Positions 45,135 through 56,823 of a DNA stretch of 64,000 nucleotides are shown one piece after another. The position numbers and the translations under genes are program-made. The notes under the pieces were generated by a model, which ran no database searches, was not told the DNA's origin, and worked only from the letters and a program-made list of their open reading frames with translations. Source of the DNA: Leptasterias polaris (lineage: Eukaryota > Echinodermata > Asteroidea > Forcipulatida > Asteriidae). The DNA is taken from NCBI GenBank assembly GCA_037783415.1, contig JAZGTN010000022.1, forward strand, positions 7,662,001-7,726,000. Direction: 5' to 3'. The first letter of the stretch is position 1; each line of letters begins with the position of its first letter.

Positions 45135-46006
45135 TACGAAAGCCCAATCGTGCCACTGAAGTAAATCAGCGGGAACTAATTCGTTATAACGAATTAGTAA
45201 TTCGTTTGAACGATTACTAATTCGATTGAACGAATTACTAATTCTCTTATAACGAATTACTAATTCGTTTGAACGAATTAGTAATTCGTTATAACGAATT
45301 ACTAATTCGTTTAAACGAATTTCTAATTCGTTTAAACGAATTTCTAATTCGTTTGAACGAATTAATAATTCGTTATAACGAATTAGTAATTCGTTATTAC
45401 GAATTAACAATTGGCCAATGCATCTCCATGGTGCGACGTACTAAGTATGGCCGAGTTCGGATGCGGCGTTCCTGCCATATTATTATACCACTGCCGAAAT
45501 CATCAATTCGGACTCGGCCGCACAGTCGCACCATGGAGGTGGGCCAATTGTTAATTCGTTATAACGAATTACTAATTCGTTTAAACGGATTACTAATTCG
45601 TTAACATGAATTAACAATCGCCCCACCTCCACGGTGCGACTGAACGGCCGAGTCCGAATATTGATGATTTCGTATAATTATGGCAGGAACGCCGAAAAGT
45701 TCCATAACTCATCGTTGTTGTAGTCAACGGCTATTCGCATCCGAAATCATCAATTCGCACTCGGCCGTTCAGTCGCACCATGGAGGTGGGCCAATTGTTA
45801 ATTCGTTATAACGGATTATTAATTCGTTTTAACGGATTATTAATTCGTTCAAACGAATTACTAATTCGTTCAAACGAATTACTAATTCGTTCAAACGAAT
45901 TACTAATTCGTTATAACGAATTACTAATTCGTTATAAACTAATTCGTTATAACGAATTAGTTCCTGCTGATAATATATACTTCAGTGGCACGATTGGGCT
46001 TTCGTA
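45135..46006. mobile_element. Non-autonomous foldback DNA element with 29-bp identical TIRs and GATTAG target duplication
   Basis: The terminal 29 nt (45135-45163 and 45978-46006) are perfect inverted repeats starting TACGAAAGCCCAATCGTGCC. Similarity continues inward with small gaps. GATTAG flanks both sides (45129-45134 and 46007-46012), as expected for a 6-bp target-site duplication. The interior is made of 21-nt units of TAATTCGTTATAACGAATTA type and nested inverted modules around GGTGCGAC and CGAAATCATCAATTCG. There is no transposase, so it would move in trans. The apparent NELLIR-repeat ORFs here are products of the 21-nt units. Confidence 0.85.
45176..45960. repeat. Arrays of 21-bp palindromic units inside the foldback element
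   Basis: Units of the form GAATTACTAATTCGTTNNAAC repeat in blocks at about 45176-45405, 45549-45606 and 45800-45960. The core TTCGTTATAACGAA is a perfect palindrome, and variants (TTGAACGAA, TTTAAACGAA, TTCAAACGAA) keep near-symmetry. Confidence 0.85.
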
Positions 46007-47263
46007 GATTAGTACCGTCACATTTTGTAAATTTGTCCATTCCTTTATCAAGGGTCATATTGTGAAAACAATTAGTTATTTATAGGCCTATACACAAATT
46101 CTGTCGTTTTCAACAAAAATACCAAACTATAGCAGTTTGTTTTTATTTTGAAAGTAGGCTAAATCGATTTTTAACTGTAAAAGCTAGGAAATATAATTTA
46201 TTCCCCAAATGAGACGAACCGGCTATTATAGCGCCCCCAACGGTGACCCCAGTGGTAAAAATAGTAGGCCTGTCATTTTATCGATGTCAAAAATGATAAA
46301 CAAGATTAGTTGCAAACCTTTAGCATTTGAAGAAAAAATTTAACTATGGGGAAATTCATTTTTTTTTTTTTTTATTTAAACAAAACTAAAAGTGGGAAAT
46401 ATAAATGTTCACGTCATCTGACGATAAGTGGGTAAATGGAAAAACTTGATAAGCCATGAAACCAAAAGTGGGGAAAAAAAATCAATCGGATAACCCTATC
46501 GGCAGGACCTGGCTTTTTTCTTTCCTTTCTGATTCAGAGGGACTGGGACCCCCCCCCCCCCCCGTATTTTCCAAAACTCTCGATTTGACTCGTACAAGTC
46601 TTCATTTCACCAAGTTGTAAGACGTAAAAAAAAAGTAAAAACAATTAACAAAATTAAAAATCGAATGGGGGAAAGTCGATATTTAAAAAATGTCCACTTT
46701 GAAATAATATTTCCGTCAATTTTTAGGGCTCAGGGTGCAATGATGAGGCCTGAAAGAATTTTTTAAAGTATTTCTTGAACTGAAAAAAAATAAATATGAG
46801 CTTGTTAAAAAAATAAATTATTGAAAACACAAAATCAAAGATGGCCGACGGATATGGTGGCCACTTTGAATTTCCTTAATGCATTTAACACTATCACATG
46901 ACACATCACTACCAATTTCCTAGAGAAAATTCAAAAATCAAATTGAAATGCATAAAAAGTTAAATTCCTTTGACCCCAGTTCAAACAAATGGTTACCATG
47001 CAGCGGCTACGGGGGACCTGGGGGGCCACAAATGCTACGGGGGGGCCACAAATGTCCAGTGCCCCCAGGTGCTCCCCCCCCCCCCCCCCCACATGTTTTA
47101 GGGTTCTATGCGAACGCATTAGTACTTCAGAAAATCACCGTGTAGAAAACAAAAAACTTGGTGGGGGTTGCAGAAGGGTAAATATAGAGCCGATTGGGGA
47201 AAGGTGTAGAAAAGAGAAATTACCTTTTTCATGGCTTTACGGTCAGTGTTGGATTAGCCAAAA

Positions 47264-47356
47264 TTAACAATATTGTGATAGGTGTAATAATCTATGATCA
47301 TGCTGAAAAACCTAAATTAACAATTGTAATATGTGTAATAATCTATGATCATGCTT
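47264..47356 (+). repeat. Tandem duplication, 53-nt period
   Basis: TTAACAAT followed by GTGTAATAATCTATGATCAT and GCT occurs twice, with small differences between the copies. Confidence 0.8.
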
Positions 47357-49902
47357 CATGTAAATGTTATAGCGCCACCTTGTGTTGAGACTTGACCAAT
47401 GTCACATATGTGCTGAGTCGTCGAATAAAGTAGCCATTCATGAGTGCACATCTATCTTGTCACCAACATTTCAATTCTTACAATAGGCACATTTAAAGTC
47501 AAAATAAGAGCATGTCAAAGGTGAATTAATAAGGGTCTTCTATCTGAAAGTCAGACCAACTTCAAAGGTCTGGAGTGCTTAATCAAAACAATAATACACG
47601 GAACAGCTTTGTGTTTGTTGACAAACACCTAATGTCTGGTTGTATATAATTTTTTAAGACAAAAATAAAGCCGACTACTTTATTAATACAGAACTGTCAA
47701 TTTCATTTAATCCCTGCAACTATTTTAATTAGTAAATAATACCTAAACAGAGAGGTCACTTTGTGAAAATGAAAATCCGAGTTTTGCCTGCAGAGCGCCG
47801 TGTACAAACCAATGCATGATAGAGACCTATCTAGTTAGGTCACTTTGTGAAAATACTACGCTTTGAGTTAGGTCACTGTAGCGCATAGTACATCATTGGT
47901 AAAGTGGCGTATCTAGATAGGTCACTTTGTGAAAAGAAAAAACTGCAAATCTAGTGATACGTCGTTTTAAACTACTACGTATTTAGTTTTGAAACTTGCT
48001 GAAAATGTTAACAGTAATGAGTATATTAATAATTTTTAAAAATAAATATTTGCAAAAGTGTGTGATTTTTGTCAGTTAGGTCGGTTCGTGGTACGAGCGA
48101 CGAGTTGATGGGTTTATGGTTGTTTTTTCAACTCGGAGACGAGATGAACAACTGAATCAGCTGTAAGTGATGGACCAAGACGGGAAACGACTTTACAGCC
48201 ACCACCCGTCCAGCCAAGCTTCAAGAGACATTCATGGGTCTGTTTCCTAACTGCAAGAAGAGGGTACATCTTTGAGCTGACGGCTCTCAAGAGATCGAAC
48301 AGATGGGAGTTGAAAATCTACGGTTATGTGGTATGTGGACGTTTATTGGAGTTCACCAAAGGACCAAGGTAAGGAAAACTCTGCCGTATCCGTCCTCCAC
48401 TTTGTGATAAATGTCGGACTTTATTTCTGACCAACTTGAAGTAAATACATTGACCTGTCTAGAAAAACAAAAGAAAGGAAAAATTTGATTAATGAAAGTG
48501 GAGGTCGGATAACGCAAGTTGTCCTTCAAGATAAAGACAAGGTGAAGACCGCGAATGGTAAGAGAAGATCTAACCCGTTCTCTTGCAGAGCCCCTCCCCT
48601 TTTGTACCACCCCTCCCCCACGATGTTTAGTGATCTTGTTGATGTTGTCCTTGCTTTATTTAGCTTTCAAGGGTGACACACACTATCTTGGCATTCTTGA
48701 TTTGCATATTGGTCGAAGCCAATGATGCTTTCTAATAAGGAGACTGGTCTTACCTGGAAATTTCTGTCAAGGTTGATACTTCAAGTCGTCAGTTGTCATA
48801 TTACAAAAAAATTATTGTCATAATTTTATTTTTCAAATAGGCCCTAACGTTATGTTTATAAAGAAAAAGTACAAAATCCAACTAAAACTTATTTCATAAT
48901 AATTTTCGATATTGTCTCTTGCATGTTGAGCAATTATTTTGAGCAAGTCATCTTACAACGACAAATTAGATTTTGCTCTTTCCCATTCGCTTTTTACTGA
49001 TCGCACAAAATCTACGAACATAAGTGTTTTAGAAGTAATCTAACAAGACATGCATGTCAAAGATTACCGTGCAGAGTCACCATTCATTTGATGGTTAATG
49101 TTTGATTTGGGGGTATCATAAATAGACAATTTAGACAAGCTAAATCAATATTTACATATTCCTAAGTATCGGCATTTCATCAATTCTGAATGTAGACATT
49201 TTCAACTGAGCATGTATTGAAAAATACACAAATAATAAAACCATAAATTCACAATTAGCTGTAACCCTTGCTCATTTAAATCTAAACTCAAAAAATGAAA
49301 AAGGGGGAATTTGTAGTAAACACAAGTTGTAAGTTGCAAATTTATTTAGGGATCATTGTAAACAACTTCTGTAAACCACTTATTGATGAGCGCGGTGAGC
49401 AAAAAAGGAAATAAATTAATGAATAAGGAAAAAGAAGTGGGGGAAGGAAAAAGACGGAGAAAATGAGACAAAAAAAGTGGGAGAAAAAGAGCAGATCACC
49501 ACGGTGGAAAGACATCAGTGATGAATTGGTTTGTATAAGACAGTAAATGCCTAGAGTATTTACAGTGTTGGCTTAGAGATAAGACTAACATTCTACTCTT
49601 TCAGCAGGAATTTACAGGCAATAGGTAAGGTAAGGCGTGACTGGTGTAGTGCTTAGTCTTGATTTCTTTTTGCGGCAACACAACACATGTACTTTTTACA
49701 TTTTAAGGTCAGTGAAACAAGTCCTTAAATGAATAAAAGAGTAATATTTTTAACCAAAACTAAGAACTACGCCGTCACCAGTAAACGCAAATCTTGATGT
49801 CCATGAGGAGTGACCGGAGGCCAGTGAGGTTGGGTGTTTGCATTCAAAGGTCAGGTGAAGTATCAGGTAAAAGTATATCAGGGGTAAGTGTGAAAAAAAC
49901 TT

Positions 49903-50050
49903 TCCCCCACAGCTTCTAACCTTTCCTCCACAGCTTATAACCTTTCCTCCACAGCTTATAACCTTTCCTCCATAGCTTCCAACCCTTCTCCCACAGCTTC
50001 TAACCTTTCCTCCTCGGCTTCTCACCTTTCCTTCACAGCTTTACTTCACA
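49903..50050 (-). repeat. Minisatellite, about 21-bp unit (CTTTCCTCCACAGCTTATAA)
   Basis: Seven to eight units differ at a few positions. Related units reappear at 50475-50545, and the phrase GTTTGCA...AAAGGT...AAGT precedes each block (49836, 50249, 50401), so a higher-order repeat of several hundred nt seems to contain the short one. The minus-strand frame reads SCGGKV-type repeats, an artefact of the array. Confidence 0.8.
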
Positions 50051-51474
50051 GCTTTACTTTCAGAGCCTCTCACCTGGCCTTTACAGGCTAGAACCTTTAA
50101 TTTTGTCTACAGTCTTAACCGGTTCCTCCCAAAGTAGAAGTTGGCAGGTGATTGCGTATTGAAATGCAGAACTTGATTAATTTGACAATGTAGAATCTCC
50201 CTTTTACTTTTGTAAAGCATTACCAAGGACAGCAGGGTCAATGAAGTATAAGTGTTTGCAGCAAAGGTTAAGTGAAAAGTGAAGTACAGCCTATACCTTG
50301 TCCTCCATAGACTACAGACTTTTTTTCTTTTTTTCAAGTCTGTAACCTGTTGTTTTTGAAGTGAGTGCTGTGGCAGGTGATTGTGCATTGAAACTGACAG
50401 ATGTTTGCAACAAAAAAGTTCAATAACTGGAGAAGTCTTAGGTTAAGTATGGGGTAAGTGTGAAAAATAACTAACCTTTCCCTCCGCAGCTTCTTACCTC
50501 TATTTCCACAGCTTCTAACCTTTCCCTCCTCAGGCTACAACCTTTTCTTTTTGTTTTCCACAGAACTGTTCTTTCGCAAAACGTTGTTTTGTCTGGCGAT
50601 TAGATACCGATGCCAACTCTGAGAATTCGTAAATAACAACTGTTTGGTAACTTTGGGGATATCTCCGGTAATGTGTAAGGTGAACCTGACTTTGGCTAAT
50701 TGTTGCGACCCCCAAATATATATTCTTTCTAGATAATTGTTTCTTTCAAAAAGCAAATCGGTTTTTTTTTCTTGAAGGTAATGAAGTTGTTTGCATTCTA
50801 AAATCTTCATTGAGCTGCAGTAATGCCTATACCACCAGGGACTGGGGTCATGCAAAAGATTTGGTAATGTATCGGGTAATATACGTTACTAGCGAGGAAA
50901 CTACCCACTAAATGGGACAACTATTCAATCAAGAAATGTTGAGGTTTATAAACAATTCTAAACATCACATCATTGATAACTTTGGAAAGAAAAACAACAC
51001 GTGCATCAGTAACAGATTTTGAATCTCTCAAACTGTTCTCTTAAGCAAGTGCAGTTGTAACAGCAGTCAAAATTCTAGTATCATTTGAGATTCTACAACA
51101 GTAAGCATGAATGACCAGCCAACCATCGAAGTTAAAAAACTTAACCCTCCCTTTAAAAAAAATAGAAGTCGGCTGTTACACAAGCATTTTACACAAGCAT
51201 GTGTAAATACATGTGACAAATTGGTCTGGGCCTTCGATTATATTCCCCTCAGTATCTCCTTTGCCATGGTGACTACAACCGGACCTGGTGCGAAGTGAAT
51301 CGATTGATAATACAGATTCAGAGATCAAACAACAGACCGCTTGGTAGGTTTCAATAAAATGCATTCTGCACTTTTTCTTTGAAGAGGAGGTTCATCCGAT
51401 TAGCACTTTTGAAAGTTCCAAATAATCGATTTGAAAAAATACATTCGTTCCCATGCTTTAGTTTGCAAAAAACA

Positions 51475-51597
51475 CACCATACAACCAACTGGTTGGAAAA
51501 CTGCATTAAAAGTAATATTATGAGGTAAAGTTTTTCACCATACAACCAACTGGTTGGAAAACTGCATTAAAAGTAATATTATGAGGTAAAGTTTTTC
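51475..51597 (+). repeat. Tandem duplication, 61 bp x 2, identical
   Basis: Two adjacent copies of a 61-nt unit beginning CACCATACAACCAACTGGTT show no differences. CCAACTGGTTGG inside is itself a palindrome. Confidence 0.95.
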
Positions 51598-53468
51598 AAA
51601 AAAGTATGTTTACAAAGCACACACAAAACTAAAACAAACAACCAAACAAACAAACCTGGAATGTTGTGTCATGTTATGTGTGTGTGTGTACAATGCGTTG
51701 AACTGATTGGAGCTGGAGGAAAATTGTCAAACAGACTTAAGAGCAAGTAAACAAAATTGCATTTTCAAATCATTATATAGCCCGTTGCCATGGTAACAGC
51801 TCATTTTGTGTTTTGGGCATTTTAGGCCAATTTTGGGGTCTGAAAATCTTTTTTTTAGCTGATATTTATAACTCCACCCCACCAAAATGCAAAATTATTT
51901 CATAAAACCTTTTATATCACTACAAAGTATCATCCTTGGCTTTACTTGAGAGAAACAAAAAATTGCAATAAATTTCACCCTTATGCTATTTTTAGAACAT
52001 GCATTAGAGCATGTTTTTAGAAATTGCAAAATCGGTATTTCTACCCTATTATTTGTTGGCCCTCAAAATGTCAAATTGCCAGGTGTCTCAGAATGTTTTC
52101 CTTTTGGTTGTGATTAGGGCCAACATTGGTCTTTTCATATCTGGTGAGAAAAACTTGGGCAATTGTATCCTGTTGTGACAGTACTGCCTCAAAAAGGACT
52201 TTTTTACAAAAACAGGAAAACTGCATTTTTAAGTGTTTCCCCCAGTTTGAACTAATAACATTAACAAAGAACACTTCATCAATCAGGCACCTTTTCCTGA
52301 GCAATTCTGTAGGCTTGTTGAATACCCCACATTGATGAGAAACTTTTTGATGACTTAAATCTCAAACTTTACCCCCACCACCCTCCCCCCTCCCCCTCCC
52401 CCTCCCGAAGCGTATATGTCACATTCCCTCACGGGTCATTCCGTGCCAACTCACCTGATGGGTTGGCAGGCTCCAACTCAGATTTTGCTAATTTGGGGGG
52501 TAAACATTCCCCTATGGATGTCATGAACACTCACAAAATTTTAGAAACCTGCTCCTTAACATTTCTGAGATATGACCCCCTAAATTTTAAGCCCCGCCCC
52601 TGTCAAAAGTAGCATAGGACATTTTTATATCAAGGCATAGGTCTGTAAAAACTGACATTTTAGCCCGCGGAATGATTTTTCGTCATTTTTGAGACCCCCC
52701 CCCCCCTATAGTGCCTAAGTGAAATGTCCGATTGCTTTTGTAATTACATTTGGTCATAAACTAGATGTATATGTTCGACCTGATATAAGGGTCTATATCT
52801 AATGGTTTGGGCGATTTAAAAGTGATTGTGTTCTCCCATAAATGTGTTACACGCAAATATCAAACGGTCACTTGGAAAGTGCCCGTCAATGTAATTGTGT
52901 GATTTTTTAAAATGGTGTCACGCAGTGTTTAAATAGCTTAATTTTATAATACTGGCATTTTGTCTACTAATGCGCAAAAACATTTTAAGTTATAAGTGAA
53001 TATTTATAAACTATTGTCATCTGAAGTATCTGAAATAATGTCACTGTATTATTCATTTTGATTCCTTTGACTGGATGCCCTGCATTGTTCTAAAGAACAT
53101 AGAGTATAGCCTACACTTATGCTTATGAGAAGGGGGCTCGCCCCAAATGACATTGTATGCTACTCTCTAAAAACTTCACGTCGGAACTGACCAAGATCCG
53201 GGTCCCTTCGGGCCTAAACCATTTTGGGGGTCAGTGTGACCCGTGTAAAAATGACCCAGAAATGGTCCAAATGACAAAGGGTCCAAATGACGCAGAATCC
53301 GATTTCAAATCCCAGTTTTAAGATCGATTTTTTGTATTGGGGGGAACACGTGTCACGTTTATTTGGTTTGCTTCCGCGACGTGTGACTCTCCAAATGTTA
53401 ATAGGCCTATAAGAGTCTTATATTGACAAAAATAAAACACAAAAGTGCTCCACAGCGACGCTTTAGAG

Positions 53469-53755
53469 CGTAGGGTTTGGGTTAGGGTTAGGACCATATA
53501 GGGGATTGGGAATATAGGGTTACGGTTAGGAATATTGCTTTAGGGTTGGGAAGTTAGGGTTAGGGTTACGAATATAGGGGGTTGGAATATAGGGGTAGGG
53601 TTAGGGCTTGGATTATAGGGTTAGGGTTAGGGTTAGGATTACGGGGGGGGGGGGTAGGAATATAGAGTTAGGGTGAGGGTTATTAGGAATATAGAGTTAG
53701 GGTGAGGGTTAGGAATATAGGGTGAGGGTTAGGAATATAGGGTTAGGGTTTGAGT
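53469..53755 (+). repeat. Interstitial telomere-like tract (GGGTTA-rich, with AGGAATATA spacers)
   Basis: GGGTTAGGGTTA blocks, the animal telomere motif, alternate with GGAATATA to give a degenerate compound repeat. The G-rich strand is the plus strand. A poly-G run near 53642 interrupts it. Confidence 0.85.
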
Positions 53756-54931
53756 GCGAGTATTGAAGTACAGAAACTAGCATTAAGTATAACTCCAACT
53801 CCACATCATAAGGATTTAATGGATCAGCTTACAAACATTCTTATTAAAAAATGTATCATACTGTTTGTATTGGTTGCTAATAATATTGATCGACAAATAA
53901 ATATAATTGTTTTATAGCTGATGCATTTCTATTTGTGTCCCTAAATCAAATGACATGGTTCTCCTATGCACAAGCTAGCGTATCGGGTCGTTACACGCAA
54001 ATTGCAGCTGACATGGGGAGGGAAAACAATATAATTCACAGAAATCATAACAATAAAACAAATTTAGATTGCACAGTATATGGCTTTTAGCAGGCATGAT
54101 ATTGTTCCTAATTAAGTCTGATTTCCAATTTGTTTACCCTTGGAAAAAAACTGAAAAATTGTGATAACAGCCTGAAATATCTATTAAAGCATATACGATG
54201 TTTAGGTCAGCCCTTGTGCTTGATAAATTATTCCTACTTTTTTCAAAGAACCAAAAGACATGCCTGCTCTAAAACCAAAGCCAGACACCAAGTAAAACAC
54301 ATGATAAGGACCCCTGTTTCAAGTCAGCATTTAGGTCAAACTTTGGGTACAGAAAACACAGGAGAAAAACCTGAAATTTACTATTAATTTTGTATTTATT
54401 TATAATTTTTTTAAACCGGAACTTAAGAACAAAGACGAACGAATTTTTATTTTTAAGACAATTATATACGAGTCTTATAATGATACAGTTTTAAATTGCT
54501 AACATTTAATAAAGCCAAATTAAAAATTTAAGAAGTTTTAATATTTCAGTTACATTAGGCACCACAACAGTTAGAAAATAAATTAACACAAAACACCATT
54601 TTAAACACCATTTTTACTCTTAAGTGGAAATTTGCTAAGATCCTCACTATAGCAAAAACAGAATTTCACCATGTTATAGTAATTCAACACCCAAACTGTT
54701 GTACCATATGGGGCAGAGGTTGTCCCACACCCCCCTCCCCCAATGTTTCCATACAACACACTATTGTCTGCTTGTACAGTACTTATGTGTAAACATCAAC
54801 AGTTCATGGGTGCAGTCCGAACAGCATCACAACACAAACAGGCAGTCGGATCTCTAACAGATGGGGATGGTTAGGTTGAAATTGGATTTCATCTTACAAT
54901 TGGTAACCATGTAACATTTAAGTTGAATAAA

Positions 54932-55551
54932 TTATGTTTTAAAAAAAAAGCCAGTCAGTGGAGTTAAAGGGGCTGTGTCGTCTAGATCATAGATCGTAGT
55001 TACTGCATGCGCGCGCCCATCATATCTGCGTGTGCAGTTACTGGGAGGGGAAGGAGAGGAAGAGGCCAACTGATTGGGGTAAAAAAACCAAAAAAAAACC
55101 ACCAAAACCACAATACTGACAGCTAGCACAACGGCAGTTCGAAAACGAAGAGCAAACGTTGTCAGATTAAAAAGTGGAATTAAATTTAGAATTGTAAAAT
55201 TCGAGCAGACAGGTTTTGAATGAGAGGAATGAAGTATCAGATCTGGTCGCCAATGGGAGTTGATTCCAAGTAGAAATAATGCGCTGAAAGAAATAAGCTT
55301 TGTGGGATTCAGTCTTGCAATGTGGAATGGATAACATAAATGGATCTGAGGACAATCTTGTGGTAGGACGGCCCTAAATTGGACATTGTCAAAAGGTTCC
55401 ATGTCATATTGACCGATTCTACATATAAGAAAAAAAACGTATACTTATCGTCTGTATTAAACGGTAAAATGTCAAGTCTGGTTAAACGAGACTTGTAATC
55501 AAAGACCAGCATCCTCACTTGGTGTATTCCAACATATTGCATAAATAACAA
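54932..55551 (-). mobile_element. Frameshifted 3' end of a non-LTR retrotransposon
   Basis: One minus-strand frame (from 55551) contains DYKSRLTRLDILPFNTDDKY, and a second (55355-55167) has HKAYFFQRIISTWNQLPLAT then FLSFKTCLLEFY. A third continues NLTTFALRF. Together these resemble the C-terminal part of metazoan LINE ORF2 proteins (RL..L.LLPL...., then FF.R...TWN.LP....). Two frame changes are needed to connect them, so the copy is broken. No reverse transcriptase core is present. Confidence 0.7.
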
Positions 55552-55857
55552 ACCTGTGAAAATTGGTTATCGAATTTGCAAGAAAATAATGAAAGAAACA
55601 AACACCCTTGTTACATCTGTAGAATTGTGTGTTTTCAGTCGCGGGAGAAGAGCTTCATGCCTAAAGCCTTTCTCAGATTCAAATTTTGGGGTGAACAATT
55701 ACCTCTTTCTTAAACTATACATTACTTCAGAGGGGGTCTAACAATGTTTATTAATATCAACAGCTCCCCAGTGCTCTTTACCAAGTAAGTTTTTGTGGTA
55801 ATTAATTTTGGAGTAATTGCCCTCCCTTTAAATAATACTTTTCTATATCTATGTGTG

Positions 55858-56187
55858 TACCATTGGTGAGAGTTAAATATAAATCTTCTCAGATTCACGC
55901 ATAACTTTCATGGTGGGAAACTACCTTTCAAATATTTTTGCTTAAAATGCTATGGTTTTTGAAAAATTAGTAAAACAATTAGTTTTGAATCTCACGAGTC
56001 AAAAACTCTAAGTTTGAAAACAGTGAAAGCATTTAAGGTTTTTCCCCCACTTTTTTCTCGTGATTCCAATGACCGAATTGAGTTTAATCTTTCACAGGTT
56101 TGTTATTTCATGTATATGTTGGGTCACATCAAGTGTGGATACTGGTCTTTGACAATTACCAATGTGACACTGACACATGTGCTTTAA
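55858..56187 (-). mobile_element. TTAA-type MITE copy, diverged
   Basis: It shares TCACAGGTTTGTTATTTCAT, GTATATGTTGGGTCACATCA and CATGGTGGGAAACTACC with the inverse of the 40176 copy. The ends are eroded (ACCATTGGTGAG on the left, GTGCTTTAA on the right). Confidence 0.65.
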
Positions 56188-56633
56188 CATACATCTGATT
56201 CTCTACATCCGGGCGTGTTTTTTCCTAATGTGCTGTCTTTTTAGAAAATGTTGTTGATCAATTTTGCATATATCTTTGGATCCGTGAAGAATTTATAATG
56301 TTAAAATAATCATCATCAAATAATTCATTATTAAATACACGCATTCAAATTGTCAAATCACTATCTCATGAGTAAATTTACAAGGTTTTTGTCAAGCGGA
56401 AAATATTACTTAATGTACAATTATTAGTCTCCAAGTCTAATTGCAGTTTGAAGTGTAGCCCACTTGTTTTTAAGTTATTTTGCAATAAAACACAAATGTT
56501 TTAATTAACAAAATTAGAAAAATTGTTCTACGGCTTGAGACCATTCGCTGATTCCTTAAACACGAAATTTCGATTACCGACCAGTCACAGCTTTATGAAG
56601 TTGGCCCTGTTAAAGCTACAAGGGAACCCTCAA

Positions 56634-56823
56634 TTAGGGATTCCAAAACGGAGAATGAAAGTACATCGGAGGTTGTTTAAGCGCCCAGCGAGCAAATACA
56701 GCTTTTTCCGTTATGAAACGATGGACATTTTTCTTTCCCTTTTCATTCTTGTTGTAATAATCACATTCCTTGCGCCCAGATTTTTCATAGTAATGATAAG
56801 GAACACTCTGGTTGGTTGCAACT
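56634..56823 (-). CDS. Sialyltransferase exon 4 (motifs III and VS, stop)
   Basis: 190 nt with acceptor CCTTCCAG. After completing a Gln codon it encodes VATNQSVPYHYYEKSGRKEC and, further on, NVHRFITEKAVFARWA, ending SPFWNP and a TAA stop. YHYYE is sialylmotif III, and H375 with E380 is the very small (VS) motif. Confidence 0.95.

Larger units (their letters stand above)
42940..56633. other. Gene-poor interval between COMMD10 and the sialyltransferase
   Basis: Besides the COMMD10 promoter, which must lie at its left edge but shows no obvious TATA element, I find repeats only: a foldback element at 45135-46006, minisatellites at 49903-50050, a tandem duplication at 51475-51597, a telomere-like tract at 53469-53755, a LINE end at 54932-55551, and homopolymer runs (poly-C near 43798, poly-G near 45069, poly-C near 46550 and 47076). 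A weak candidate pair of exons is at 48150-48556. The frame at 44569-44934 has no recognisable motif. Confidence 0.55.

Noticed and set aside
45123..46007. Open frames with (N)ELLIR/NELVIRY repeats on both strands
   Set aside because: They are translations of the 21-nt palindromic units in the foldback element; the pattern is the same on both strands and has no start context or domain.
49750..50025. Minus-strand SCGGKV-repeat open frame
   Set aside because: Product of the 21-nt minisatellite.
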